The notes below the pieces were generated by a model, which saw only the letters and a program-made list of their open reading frames with translations, had not been told where the DNA came from and did not search any database. The position numbers and the translations under genes were made by a program. From Flavobacterium turcicum (GTDB lineage Bacteria; Bacteroidota; Bacteroidia; Flavobacteriales; Flavobacteriaceae): a stretch of DNA of 64,000 nt. Location: positions 434,001 to 498,000 of the forward strand of contig NZ_JAAOBY010000002.1 of the NCBI RefSeq assembly GCF_011365745.1, given 5' to 3'. Every line of letters begins with the position of its first letter. Positions within the stretch are counted from its first letter, which is position 1. Positions 8,469 through 15,790 of the stretch are shown here, piece by piece.

Positions 8469-10772
8469 ATGAAAATTAAAAGTATTGTAAATGATTCTGT
8501 AGCAAACTTGCTTAACTGCGAAAGTGAAGCCATACATATTCCTGGTACCATTCAAACGCATGGTTTTTTGCTTGCCGTTACACAAGGTGATTATACCGTG
8601 GCTTTCTGCAGTGAAAACTGTGTTGACTTTTTGAACAAAACACATATTGAATTGCTTGGCAAAAAGCTTGAAACAATTTTTGAAAAGGCTGATATTGAAA
8701 ATATTCAAGAACAGTTTAAAGAGTTTTCGGATCATTTAGCGCGACCCTTTATTATTAATTATAATGAAAAAACATTCCATGTTACTGCACACAAAAGCGA
8801 TAAAGTAATTATACTTGAATTTGAACCATTTACAGAAGCTAAAATAGATTTGCCGGATCTCTTAAATCGAATGCAACGATTTACATATCACACCGAAAGG
8901 TCAGACAATCTTCAAAGTCTTTGCCAGAATATTGCTGATGAAACCCGAAGTATTACTGGCTATGACAGGGTAATGATTTACCGTTTTGATAAAGAATATA
9001 ACGGTCAAGTATTTGCTGAAAGTAAAAAAGAAGACCTAAAGCCTTTTTTACATTTGAATTATCCACATACTGATATTCCTTCACAGGCAAGAGAGCTTTA
9101 TTTGAGTAATTTAGTAAGAATGTTAGTGGATGTAAATTACACGCCTGCTCCTATATTTACAGTTAATGATGAAGCAAATGTAAACCGTAATCTTGATTTA
9201 AGCCTTTCCAATTTACGAAGTATGTCGCCCATACACCTGGAATATTTAAAGAATATGGAGGTGGGTGCTACTTTTGTAATTTCTATTATTCATCATAAGA
9301 AATTATGGGGTTTAATTTCTTGCCATCATTACAGTCCCAAACATATTCCCTATTACACTAGGCTCACTGCACATTTACAGGCCATATTTCTTTCATCGCA
9401 AATAGATGTGCGACAAGCAGCAGATGAGTTTGAACTTGCAAAAGAAATCGGGAAAAAAGTAGTTGATTTTCAAAACTTATTAACAAATAACCCAGCTATC
9501 ATAACGAAAAAAGACACTCTCTCAAAACTTAAAGATTTAATAAATGCAGATGGAGTGATACTACATTATAATGAAGAAAATTACACCGAAGGTAATTTAC
9601 CAACCAATCAACAAATTGATGATTTGATTAACTGGCTAAAATCGGAAAAAGGGTCTGAGAATTTCAATACTCATCAATTGCACCAACATTATGCTGGAGC
9701 CACAAAAATCGCCAATAGTATTGCCGGTGTGATGTATTTACCGTTAAGTGACACCAACAAAAGTTGTATCGTATGGACGAGGCGTGAAGTAGAAAAGAGT
9801 GTTGATTGGGGAGGAGACCCATCAAAAGCAGTACAGAAGAACGAGGAAAATTTGATGCTTTCACCCAGAAAGTCATTTGAAGTTTGGAAACAAGTCGTAA
9901 AACTTACCAGCGAAGAATGGAAAACACCAGAACTTAAAGAAGCTGAAGCAATTACAATAGCCATACAACGCCAACTACATTTAGCCGATTTAAGAATAGA
10001 GGAAGAAAGATATTTAAACCTTAATCAAAAATTGCAAAAAGCGAATGATGAATTGGAAAATATGAATTGGATTAGTACCCACGACCTAAAGGAGCCACTG
10101 CGCAAAATTCAGTTTTATGGTTCTATTATTCTTGAAAGAGATGGTACAAACTTAACTGATTCTGTTAAAGAAAATATTTTACGAATGCAAAAATCTGCAG
10201 GTAAAATGCAAATTTTAATTGATGATTTGCTCACCTATTCCAAAGTAATGAATGAAGAAAAAAAGCTCGATTCTGTAGACTTAAATGAAGTTATTGAAGG
10301 TATCTTATTAGATTTTAAGGAAAGTATCGAAGAAAAGAATATTACAATAGTGCTTCATAATTTACCAACTATGTTTGGCATACAATTTCAATTGAGGCAA
10401 TTATTTTTAAACCTAATTAGTAATTCAATAAAATTTACCAGACCAGAAGTAGCGCCAGTAATAAGTATTTCAGCCGAAAAGGTGACCAGTAAAAGATCAA
10501 ATTTTGCATTGAAAGAATTTTATAAAATTATTGTAAAAGATAATGGGAAAGGTTTTGATGCAGCCTATGAAGAAAAAGTATTTAAAATATTTCAACGCTT
10601 ACACAGTCAAACTGAATTTATGGGTACTGGTATTGGGTTATCAATCTGCAAAAAAATTGTAGAACTTCATGATGGTTACATTGAGGCCGAAGGGATAGAT
10701 GGTGTAGGTGCAACTTTTTCTGTTTACTTTCCTGTAGAACATTTAACAATAACGCACAAAAATATCAGCTAA
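8469..10772 (+). CDS. bphP: Bacteriophytochrome histidine kinase
   Basis: A 767-residue red/far-red photoreceptor kinase. The PAS domain carries the biliverdin-attaching Cys17 (NLLNCESEAIHIPG, with the IQTHG motif just after). The GAF domain (about 145-310) has YDRVMIYRF and the chromophore-contacting motif as PHTDIP, close to the usual PASDIP. The PHY domain (about 330-500) contains the tongue with WTRRE, WGGDP and PRKSF. Then a HisKA domain with His538 in STHDLKEP and a HATPase (DNGKGFD, GTGIGLSICKK). All parts of a working biliverdin phytochrome are present. It is the second gene of the bphO-bphP pair and has no receiver domain of its own; the response regulator at 7035 is the obvious partner. 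Confidence 0.95.
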   Translation: MKIKSIVNDSVANLLNCESEAIHIPGTIQTHGFLLAVTQGDYTVAFCSENCVDFLNKTHIELLGKKLETIFEKADIENIQEQFKEFSDHLARPFIINYNEKTFHVTAHKSDKVIILEFEPFTEAKIDLPDLLNRMQRFTYHTERSDNLQSLCQNIADETRSITGYDRVMIYRFDKEYNGQVFAESKKEDLKPFLHLNYPHTDIPSQARELYLSNLVRMLVDVNYTPAPIFTVNDEANVNRNLDLSLSNLRSMSPIHLEYLKNMEVGATFVISIIHHKKLWGLISCHHYSPKHIPYYTRLTAHLQAIFLSSQIDVRQAADEFELAKEIGKKVVDFQNLLTNNPAIITKKDTLSKLKDLINADGVILHYNEENYTEGNLPTNQQIDDLINWLKSEKGSENFNTHQLHQHYAGATKIANSIAGVMYLPLSDTNKSCIVWTRREVEKSVDWGGDPSKAVQKNEENLMLSPRKSFEVWKQVVKLTSEEWKTPELKEAEAITIAIQRQLHLADLRIEEERYLNLNQKLQKANDELENMNWISTHDLKEPLRKIQFYGSIILERDGTNLTDSVKENILRMQKSAGKMQILIDDLLTYSKVMNEEKKLDSVDLNEVIEGILLDFKESIEEKNITIVLHNLPTMFGIQFQLRQLFLNLISNSIKFTRPEVAPVISISAEKVTSKRSNFALKEFYKIIVKDNGKGFDAAYEEKVFKIFQRLHSQTEFMGTGIGLSICKKIVELHDGYIEAEGIDGVGATFSVYFPVEHLTITHKNIS

Positions 10773-10775
10773 TAT

Positions 10776-10882
10776 GCGCTACAAGCGCTTTGGGCATTTG
10801 GCATAAGAGAAAAATTGGTTTGTATTAAAATTTTGGCAAATTCAAAGATAGGGCTTAATTTAAACCAAACCGCTTGTAGCGC
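10776..10882. repeat. 107-base element with 18-base terminal inverted repeats
   Basis: The left end 10776-10793 begins GCGCTACAAGCG and ends TTTGG; the right end 10865-10882 is its inverse (CCAAA, one mismatch, CGCTTGTAGCGC), giving 17 of 18 pairs. The ends are G+C-rich against AT-rich surroundings. The interior of about 70 bases has no reading frame. It lies just after bphP and just before a barrel-protein gene. No target duplication is visible. It could be a small non-autonomous mobile element or a cassette boundary. Confidence 0.5.
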
Positions 10883-10905
10883 GGGAACGGTGCGTGTAAT
10901 CTAAA

Positions 10906-11505
10906 ATGAGAACCATGAAACAAAAATTATTACTGACATTACTATTGATTTTTACAATCAAATCATTTTCACAAGATTCAAAATTAAGTATTGAAGCTAA
11001 TTTTCCAATTGCAATTGGTGACAATTTTTTAGAGCAGAATTATAACGGATTAGTAGACTTAGGAGGCAAATATAAATTTTCCGACAGTAAAACAGTAGAT
11101 GTAGGAGTTTCTATAAATTTCGGCTTTTTTCAGAACACAAAATCTAATGCTACTTCCTTAAATCAACTCTTTGAGGTTAAAATTTTCCCGATACAACCTC
11201 GAATTTATACGGAATTTAATATTCCAAATTTAGAAAAATTTCACCCTCATATTGGATTAGGATATTCAATCGTAATCTATAATGCAGATTGGGTAGAAAA
11301 TAGAAATGCAGATTTTCCTATCGATATTAACGATAATGAGGGTGGCTTTAATTTGAATATTGGTCTATCCTATGATTTGAATAGCAGATTATTCATTCAA
11401 GCACAATATGACTTTATAAAAATTAGAGTTGAAGATGGAATTCCCGACACGAGCTACAATACAAATGTTAATATTTTGAAATTTGGAATTGGATATCGGA
11501 TATAA
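10906..11505 (+). CDS. Outer-membrane beta-barrel protein, porin family-like
   Basis: A 199-residue protein with a Sec signal peptide (KQKLLLTLLLIFTIKSFSQ, cleavage after about residue 22) and a body of alternating amphipathic strands with aromatic ends, closing with KFGIGYRI, as expected for a small eight-stranded outer-membrane barrel. Such proteins are common in Bacteroidota and mostly have no known role. ATG 10906 is used; the ATG at 10915 (three codons later) would give a more standard signal peptide start. It stands alone between a repeat element and a gene remnant, so it may be accessory. Confidence 0.72.
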   Translation: MRTMKQKLLLTLLLIFTIKSFSQDSKLSIEANFPIAIGDNFLEQNYNGLVDLGGKYKFSDSKTVDVGVSINFGFFQNTKSNATSLNQLFEVKIFPIQPRIYTEFNIPNLEKFHPHIGLGYSIVIYNADWVENRNADFPIDINDNEGGFNLNIGLSYDLNSRLFIQAQYDFIKIRVEDGIPDTSYNTNVNILKFGIGYRI

Positions 11506-11522
11506 AAAACTAAACATAATAG

Positions 11523-11735
11523 ATAATCAATTTCCATGAATATGTTCTTATTACAGAGCTTAATCAAGTTACAGGGATCTATAGTAAAAATGTTCCTAAA
11601 AAGATCAGAATAGAAAGTATTGATAGAAGAAAAGAGTTGTTTCAACAAGCAATTTTTACTGACTTCTTAATAATTATTGTTGCTGTAGGAACTCATGTTA
11701 GGGATTTCAATACTGATTTAAAAGATGTTTTTTAA
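11523..11735 (+). pseudogene. Possible gene remnant of unknown family
   Basis: A 70-codon open stretch without a start codon ends at TAA 11733-11735. Its composition looks protein-like: a charged segment (NVPKKIRIESIDRRKELF) followed by a hydrophobic segment (TDFLIIIVAVG). I do not recognise the family. It could be the 3' end of a lost membrane protein, or chance. The stretch 11736-11855 holds nothing recognisable. Confidence 0.25.
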
Positions 11736-11855
11736 AATGAAGTTTAATGAGGAGATTTCAGAAACTTAATCAGAGGAGTTAAATAAAGAATATACCGTTA
11801 GTTTGTGTTAAAAATATAATATTGTGGGGTCAAAGTGGGGATATTTAGAAAACAA

Positions 11856-11882
11856 AAAACCCTAACTAATAGTTAGGGTTTT
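11856..11882 (-). terminator. Terminator of the first tRNA-Ser gene
   Basis: Perfect 12-bp stem AAAACCCTAACT / AGTTAGGGTTTT with a three-base loop, A-rich on its left side, which gives a U-run when read on the minus strand. It ends seven bases from the tRNA 3' end. Confidence 0.85.
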
Positions 11883-11889
11883 AATTGAG

Positions 11890-11974
11890 CGGAGAAAGAG
11901 GGATTCGAACCCCCGGACCTGTTACAGTCAACAGTTTTCAAGACTGCCGCATTCGACCGCTCTGCCATTTCTCC
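11890..11974 (-). tRNA. tRNA-Ser (anticodon UGA), copy 1
   Basis: An 85-base class II tRNA on the minus strand. Acceptor stem GGAGAAA / TTTCTCC with discriminator G, anticodon loop CTTGAAA giving UGA (reads UCA and related Ser codons), a variable arm CTGTAACAG-like, and T loop TTCGAAT. CCA is not encoded. It differs from copy 2 by one base, the last of the T loop. Confidence 0.95.
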
Positions 11975-12006
11975 AATACGTCGCTATCGTTTTCTGATTG
12001 CGAGTG

Positions 12007-12014
12007 CAAATATA
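12007..12014 (-). promoter_or_regulatory. Promoter -7 element of tRNA-Ser copy 1
   Basis: Read on the minus strand this is TATATTTG, a match to TAnnTTTG, 32 bases upstream of the mature tRNA 5' end. Confidence 0.6.
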
Positions 12015-12231
12015 ATAAGTTTTTTCGAATGTGCAATATTCTTTTATAATTTTATAAAAAAATGATTCAATAACAGTGTAGAGTAAGAGTTATTTCTAAA
12101 TAAAAAAACACCACAAATTTTCTGTTTTTTAAGTGAAATCAAAAAAGAGTTAGACTTGCTACCGAGAATGATAGAGGAGGAGTTGTTTAAAGAAAACATT
12201 TAAAAAGTGAATTTTTAAATATTATAAATGA

Positions 12232-12261
12232 AAAAGCCCGAAACTTAAGTTTCGGGCTTTT
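12232..12261 (-). terminator. Terminator of the second tRNA-Ser gene
   Basis: Perfect 15-bp inverted repeat AAAAGCCCGAAACTT / AAGTTTCGGGCTTTT with no spacer, ending two bases from the tRNA 3' end. Read on the minus strand it gives a G+C-rich stem and a U-run. The gap 12015-12231 before it has no recognisable content. Confidence 0.88.
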
Positions 12262-12263
12262 CG

Positions 12264-12348
12264 CGGAGAAAGAGGGGTTCGAACCCCCGGACCTGTTACA
12301 GTCAACAGTTTTCAAGACTGCCGCATTCGACCGCTCTGCCATTTCTCC
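12264..12348 (-). tRNA. tRNA-Ser (anticodon UGA), copy 2
   Basis: Same 85-base class II tRNA as at 11890, with anticodon UGA and T loop TTCGAAC. CCA is not encoded. Flanks on both sides resemble those of copy 1 (the CAATA-CGCT-TGATTGCG segment upstream), so the two genes arose by tandem duplication of a promoter-tRNA-terminator unit. Confidence 0.95.
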
Positions 12349-12380
12349 AATAAATCGCTTTCATTTGCTGATTGCGTTTG

Positions 12381-12388
12381 CAAATGTA
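12381..12388 (-). promoter_or_regulatory. Promoter -7 element of tRNA-Ser copy 2
   Basis: Read on the minus strand this is TACATTTG, 32 bases upstream of the tRNA 5' end, the same spacing as for copy 1. Confidence 0.6.
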
Positions 12389-12513
12389 GGGCTCTTTTTG
12401 GTTTATACAAGCGCTTTTTCGGAAAAAAATCGACTCTTTTTTGGTTGATCTTTTAACCGTTTCATTATGTTGGTTTTACGATCAAAAAAAATAAATTATT
12501 TTTAAATATTTTT

Positions 12514-13647
12514 TTAGTAACTAACATATTCCGTTATTTCAAGGCCGTAACCAATCATTCCAACACGTTTTTCTTGAACAGAATTGGTTACTAATCTAAT
12601 TTTTGAGATATCAATATCGTGCAAAATTTGTGCTCCAATACCAAAATCTTTACTATCAATCACAATTTTTGGTGCTTTCATTTCACCTTTGGACTGTAAA
12701 ATTTTCAAATCAGCCAAACGACTCAATAAATTAACCGATTGCATATCTTGATTTACAAAAATAACGGCTCCTTTTCCGTCCTCGTTAATTTTGCGGAACA
12801 TATCGTCAAGTTGTTTATCTGCATTATTAGTTAGGGTACCTAATAAGTCATTATTCACTTGCGATGAGTTAATCCGAGTTAAAATTGGTTCACCCAAGTT
12901 CCATGTACCTCTGGTTAATGCGATATGAATTTGCTTATTGGTTGTTTGCTCGTAAGCGCGCAATCTAAATGTACCAAAGCGAGTTTCTAAATTAAAATCC
13001 TCTTTCTTTACAATTAGACTATCATGTTGCATTCGATAAGCAACGAGGGCTTCAATTGAAACTAATTTTAAATCGAATTTCTTAGCTACAGCAACTAACT
13101 GCGGTAGGCGAGCCATTGTACCATCTTCGTTCATGATTTCTACAATCACACCGGCCGATTTAAAACCTGCCAATCTAGCAAAATCAATAGCGGCTTCAGT
13201 ATGTCCGGTTCTACGTAAAACACCACCTTGCTTGGCAATTAAAGGAAAAATATGTCCAGGACGCGCTAAATCGTGGGGTTTTGTCTCTGTATCAACTAGC
13301 GCTTGAATTGTTTTTGATCGGTCAGCGGCAGAGATTCCTGTAGTTACTCCATTTCCTCTTAAATCAACAGATACTGTAAAAGCTGTTTCCATAGGATCAG
13401 TATTGTTGCTAACCATTACATGTAATCCAAGTTCTTTACATCTACTTTCTGTCAATGGAGCACAAATAAGTCCTCGGCCATGTGTAGCCATGAAGTTAAT
13501 CATTTCTGGAGTTACTTTTTCGGCAGCAGCCAAAAAATCACCTTCATTTTCACGATCTTCATCGTCAACTACAATGATTACTTTTCCTTGACGGATATCT
13601 TCTATTGCTTCTTCAATTGTATTTAATTGTATTGTGTCTAGATCCAT
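12514..13647 (-). CDS. ribB: 3,4-dihydroxy-2-butanone-4-phosphate synthase with degenerate GTP cyclohydrolase II domain
   Basis: A 377-residue RibBA-type protein for riboflavin synthesis. The N-terminal DHBP synthase half (about 1-205) is intact: [34 protein letters not shown] and [15 protein letters not shown] are all present, so it should convert ribulose 5-phosphate to the four-carbon riboflavin precursor. The C-terminal half has the fold of GTP cyclohydrolase II but has lost the zinc-binding CDCG motif ([10 protein letters not shown] stands there) and the EGRGIGL loop. It keeps [11 protein letters not shown] and KIRLVTN. It therefore should not hydrolyse GTP, and a separate RibA is expected elsewhere in the genome. 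It is the last gene of the minus-strand run starting at tpx, 8 bases after the permease. Confidence 0.9.
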   Translation of the reverse strand: MDLDTIQLNTIEEAIEDIRQGKVIIVVDDEDRENEGDFLAAAEKVTPEMINFMATHGRGLICAPLTESRCKELGLHVMVSNNTDPMETAFTVSVDLRGNGVTTGISAADRSKTIQALVDTETKPHDLARPGHIFPLIAKQGGVLRRTGHTEAAIDFARLAGFKSAGVIVEIMNEDGTMARLPQLVAVAKKFDLKLVSIEALVAYRMQHDSLIVKKEDFNLETRFGTFRLRAYEQTTNKQIHIALTRGTWNLGEPILTRINSSQVNNDLLGTLTNNADKQLDDMFRKINEDGKGAVIFVNQDMQSVNLLSRLADLKILQSKGEMKAPKIVIDSKDFGIGAQILHDIDISKIRLVTNSVQEKRVGMIGYGLEITEYVSY

Positions 13648-13655
13648 TTTGACAT

Positions 13656-15089
13656 TTAGTTTTGTGATGGTAGTATTTTTTTAATAAATTTTTGGAAAGG
13701 AACGAGTAAACTGTCCATGTTAATTAATCCTATGTCGTTCGTTGCGCGGTAAGTTAATAATACAGCTAGAGGTGTCAGTATAAAAGAAGACAGCCAAGAA
13801 CCTAGAAACGGCGTCATTCCGTTTTCTTGTGCCAATCGTTTTCCGAAAGTATTGATAAAATGAAAAGTAATAAAAATCAAAACAGCAAAAACAATTGGTA
13901 ATCCCAAACCGCCTTTACGAATGATAGCACCTAAGGGAGCGCCAATAAAGAACATCAAGAAACAAGCAAATACAATAACAAACTTATCATACAAAGCTAT
14001 TAAGTGTTTGTTGATATTTTTCTGTTTGTTAAATAATTCTGTTTTAGAGGAATCAATAGAGTAGGCAGTACTTTTTAAATTGCTAACGGCTATATTTAAA
14101 ATATCTTTTTGTTGTTTATCTGTATACAAAGTCAAAACATCATCAGGTAATTTCTTTTTCACAGAACTTTTAATAATCTTATTTTTTGTCGGATAATTTA
14201 CTCTGTTGTTGCTGCTTTTCGCAAAAGAAACGATATCAGTTTTTAAATTCTTGTTCAAAGAATCTAAAGTATAATTCAATTCGTTGGCAGTTAACATTGT
14301 GTTGGTATTAGCTACCGACTCGTCATTGATATCAGATTTATAAAATTCAGATAAATCAATATTTATAATTTGCTTTTTAAATGCGCTTTTTATAAAAGGC
14401 ATTTTGCTGCGGTCCTCGTATTTTTTAGGAACAATATCTTCATAATAATGGCCGTCATTTAAAACTAGCTGCAAAATACTTGATTCTTCGCTACTAATTA
14501 ATTCACCATCTTTGGCTTTGATAACTGTTTTGCTACCATCACCAGTTTTTGATTTTTTATGAATTGTAATTCCAGAAAGAATATTTCCTTCTTTACCACT
14601 TTTTTTATCGACTTTAATGTTGTAAAAACCTACATCGCTGAATTGTCCTTCGGCGATAGCAAGTGCCGGTTTTACTTGAGCAATATTTTTTCGAAAGTTT
14701 ATAAACTTGTATTCAGCGTAAGGAATCACATTATTTGCAAAGAAAAAGGCAACAATACTTAGCAACGTAATAAAAACCGTTAAACTTCGCATGGCTCTTT
14801 GTAATGAAATCCCAGAGGATTTCATAGCGGCAAACTCGTAGTTTTCGGCAAGATTACCGAAAGTCATGATTGATGCCAGTAATATCGATAAGGGTAATAC
14901 CAATGGTACGATTCTAGGCATAGAAAAAGCCAGGAACTTTACGACCATAAATATGTCTAAATCTTTCCCGGCTAACTCTGATATGAATAACCAAACGGTT
15001 TGTAAAATGAAGATAAAAAATAAGATTACAAATACTGTTGTAAATGTAGTCAGAAATGTTTTTAATAAGTATTTGTCAAGAATTTTCAC
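13656..15089 (-). CDS. LptF/LptG family permease (lipopolysaccharide export)
   Basis: A 477-residue inner-membrane protein of the YjgP/YjgQ family. Three N-terminal membrane segments (about 12-35, 55-78, 98-120) precede a periplasmic domain of roughly 220 residues, and three C-terminal segments end near residue 440. LptF and LptG form the membrane part of the ABC transporter that lifts lipopolysaccharide from the inner membrane and passes it to the Lpt bridge. A signature region reads ASIMTFGNLAENYEFAAMKS. It lies between lolA and ribB with gaps of only 8 bases on each side. LptF and LptG cannot be told apart safely here. Confidence 0.9.
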   Translation of the reverse strand: MKILDKYLLKTFLTTFTTVFVILFFIFILQTVWLFISELAGKDLDIFMVVKFLAFSMPRIVPLVLPLSILLASIMTFGNLAENYEFAAMKSSGISLQRAMRSLTVFITLLSIVAFFFANNVIPYAEYKFINFRKNIAQVKPALAIAEGQFSDVGFYNIKVDKKSGKEGNILSGITIHKKSKTGDGSKTVIKAKDGELISSEESSILQLVLNDGHYYEDIVPKKYEDRSKMPFIKSAFKKQIINIDLSEFYKSDINDESVANTNTMLTANELNYTLDSLNKNLKTDIVSFAKSSNNRVNYPTKNKIIKSSVKKKLPDDVLTLYTDKQQKDILNIAVSNLKSTAYSIDSSKTELFNKQKNINKHLIALYDKFVIVFACFLMFFIGAPLGAIIRKGGLGLPIVFAVLIFITFHFINTFGKRLAQENGMTPFLGSWLSSFILTPLAVLLTYRATNDIGLINMDSLLVPFQKFIKKILPSQN

Positions 15090-15097
15090 CTAATGCT

Positions 15098-15787
15098 TTA
15101 ATCTAATTTGTTGATGTAGTAATTGGGATATTTGCTTCCCACAAAGGTAAATTGATTTTTTGACAAAGGTTGGTTGGTTTTAAAAGAATTAACGGTTAAA
15201 GTTGTTTTTGTTCCTTTTTTTCCAACTTCTATTAAATTGTAAATGTGTTTGGTTTGTACATCAATTCCTAAAAGGATTTCTTTTCGTTGATCTTTAGCAT
15301 TTGTAGGAACTAATTTGATGTATTGAATTTTTCTACCTTTTACATTTTGAATAATGTCCATAGTATACTTATATCCTGAATTAAAAAAAGTCAACATTTT
15401 AGATGGAGTAATAGCATTGTCATCTTTTTCATTGACGCTCGAAATGGTAATTTCCTCATCCTCAGGTACAATTGTATATGTTTTTTTTCCGTCAAAAATT
15501 TTAGTAACTCCCATAAAATTCAATACGTATTGATTGCCTTTCATGGTCACATTGCCTTTACTGTCTTGGTTGATATTTTCTTTGGCATTGTTTAATGAAT
15601 ATTTAAAATCAATTCCAATATTATTGTAACTTTTAACTTTGGCCGTCACTTGGTCAAGCAAATCTTTTGCTTTTTTATCTTGAGCTTGCGTTGAAAAACT
15701 AAACAATACGCAGGCCAAAGCAAGAGTACATTTTTTTGCTAATTTTTGAAAGTTGTTGTTTTTTGAGTCTTGAATGATAAGTTCCAT
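15098..15787 (-). CDS. lolA: LolA-like outer-membrane lipoprotein carrier
   Basis: A 229-residue periplasmic protein with a signal peptide (hydrophobic CTLALACVLFSFSTQA, cleavage near residue 35) and an open beta-barrel domain of the LolA/LolB type. LolA carries lipoproteins from the LolCDE complex across the periplasm to the outer membrane. The Bacteroidota members are divergent, so the call rests on size, export signal, strand pattern and context beside ftsK and an LPS-export permease, the common flavobacterial order. Only 3 bases separate it from ftsK. Confidence 0.82.
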   Translation of the reverse strand: MELIIQDSKNNNFQKLAKKCTLALACVLFSFSTQAQDKKAKDLLDQVTAKVKSYNNIGIDFKYSLNNAKENINQDSKGNVTMKGNQYVLNFMGVTKIFDGKKTYTIVPEDEEITISSVNEKDDNAITPSKMLTFFNSGYKYTMDIIQNVKGRKIQYIKLVPTNAKDQRKEILLGIDVQTKHIYNLIEVGKKGTKTTLTVNSFKTNQPLSKNQFTFVGSKYPNYYINKLD

Positions 15788-15790
15788 GTT

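Noticed and set aside
8373..8735. 120-codon minus-strand frame
   Set aside because: Antisense to bphO and bphP, both of which are unmistakable.
9689..9964. Minus-strand frame inside bphP
   Set aside because: Shadow of the PHY tongue region, no family features.
12514..13100. Full bifunctional RibBA activity
   Set aside because: Zinc cysteines and catalytic loop of GTP cyclohydrolase II are missing, so only the RibB function is called.
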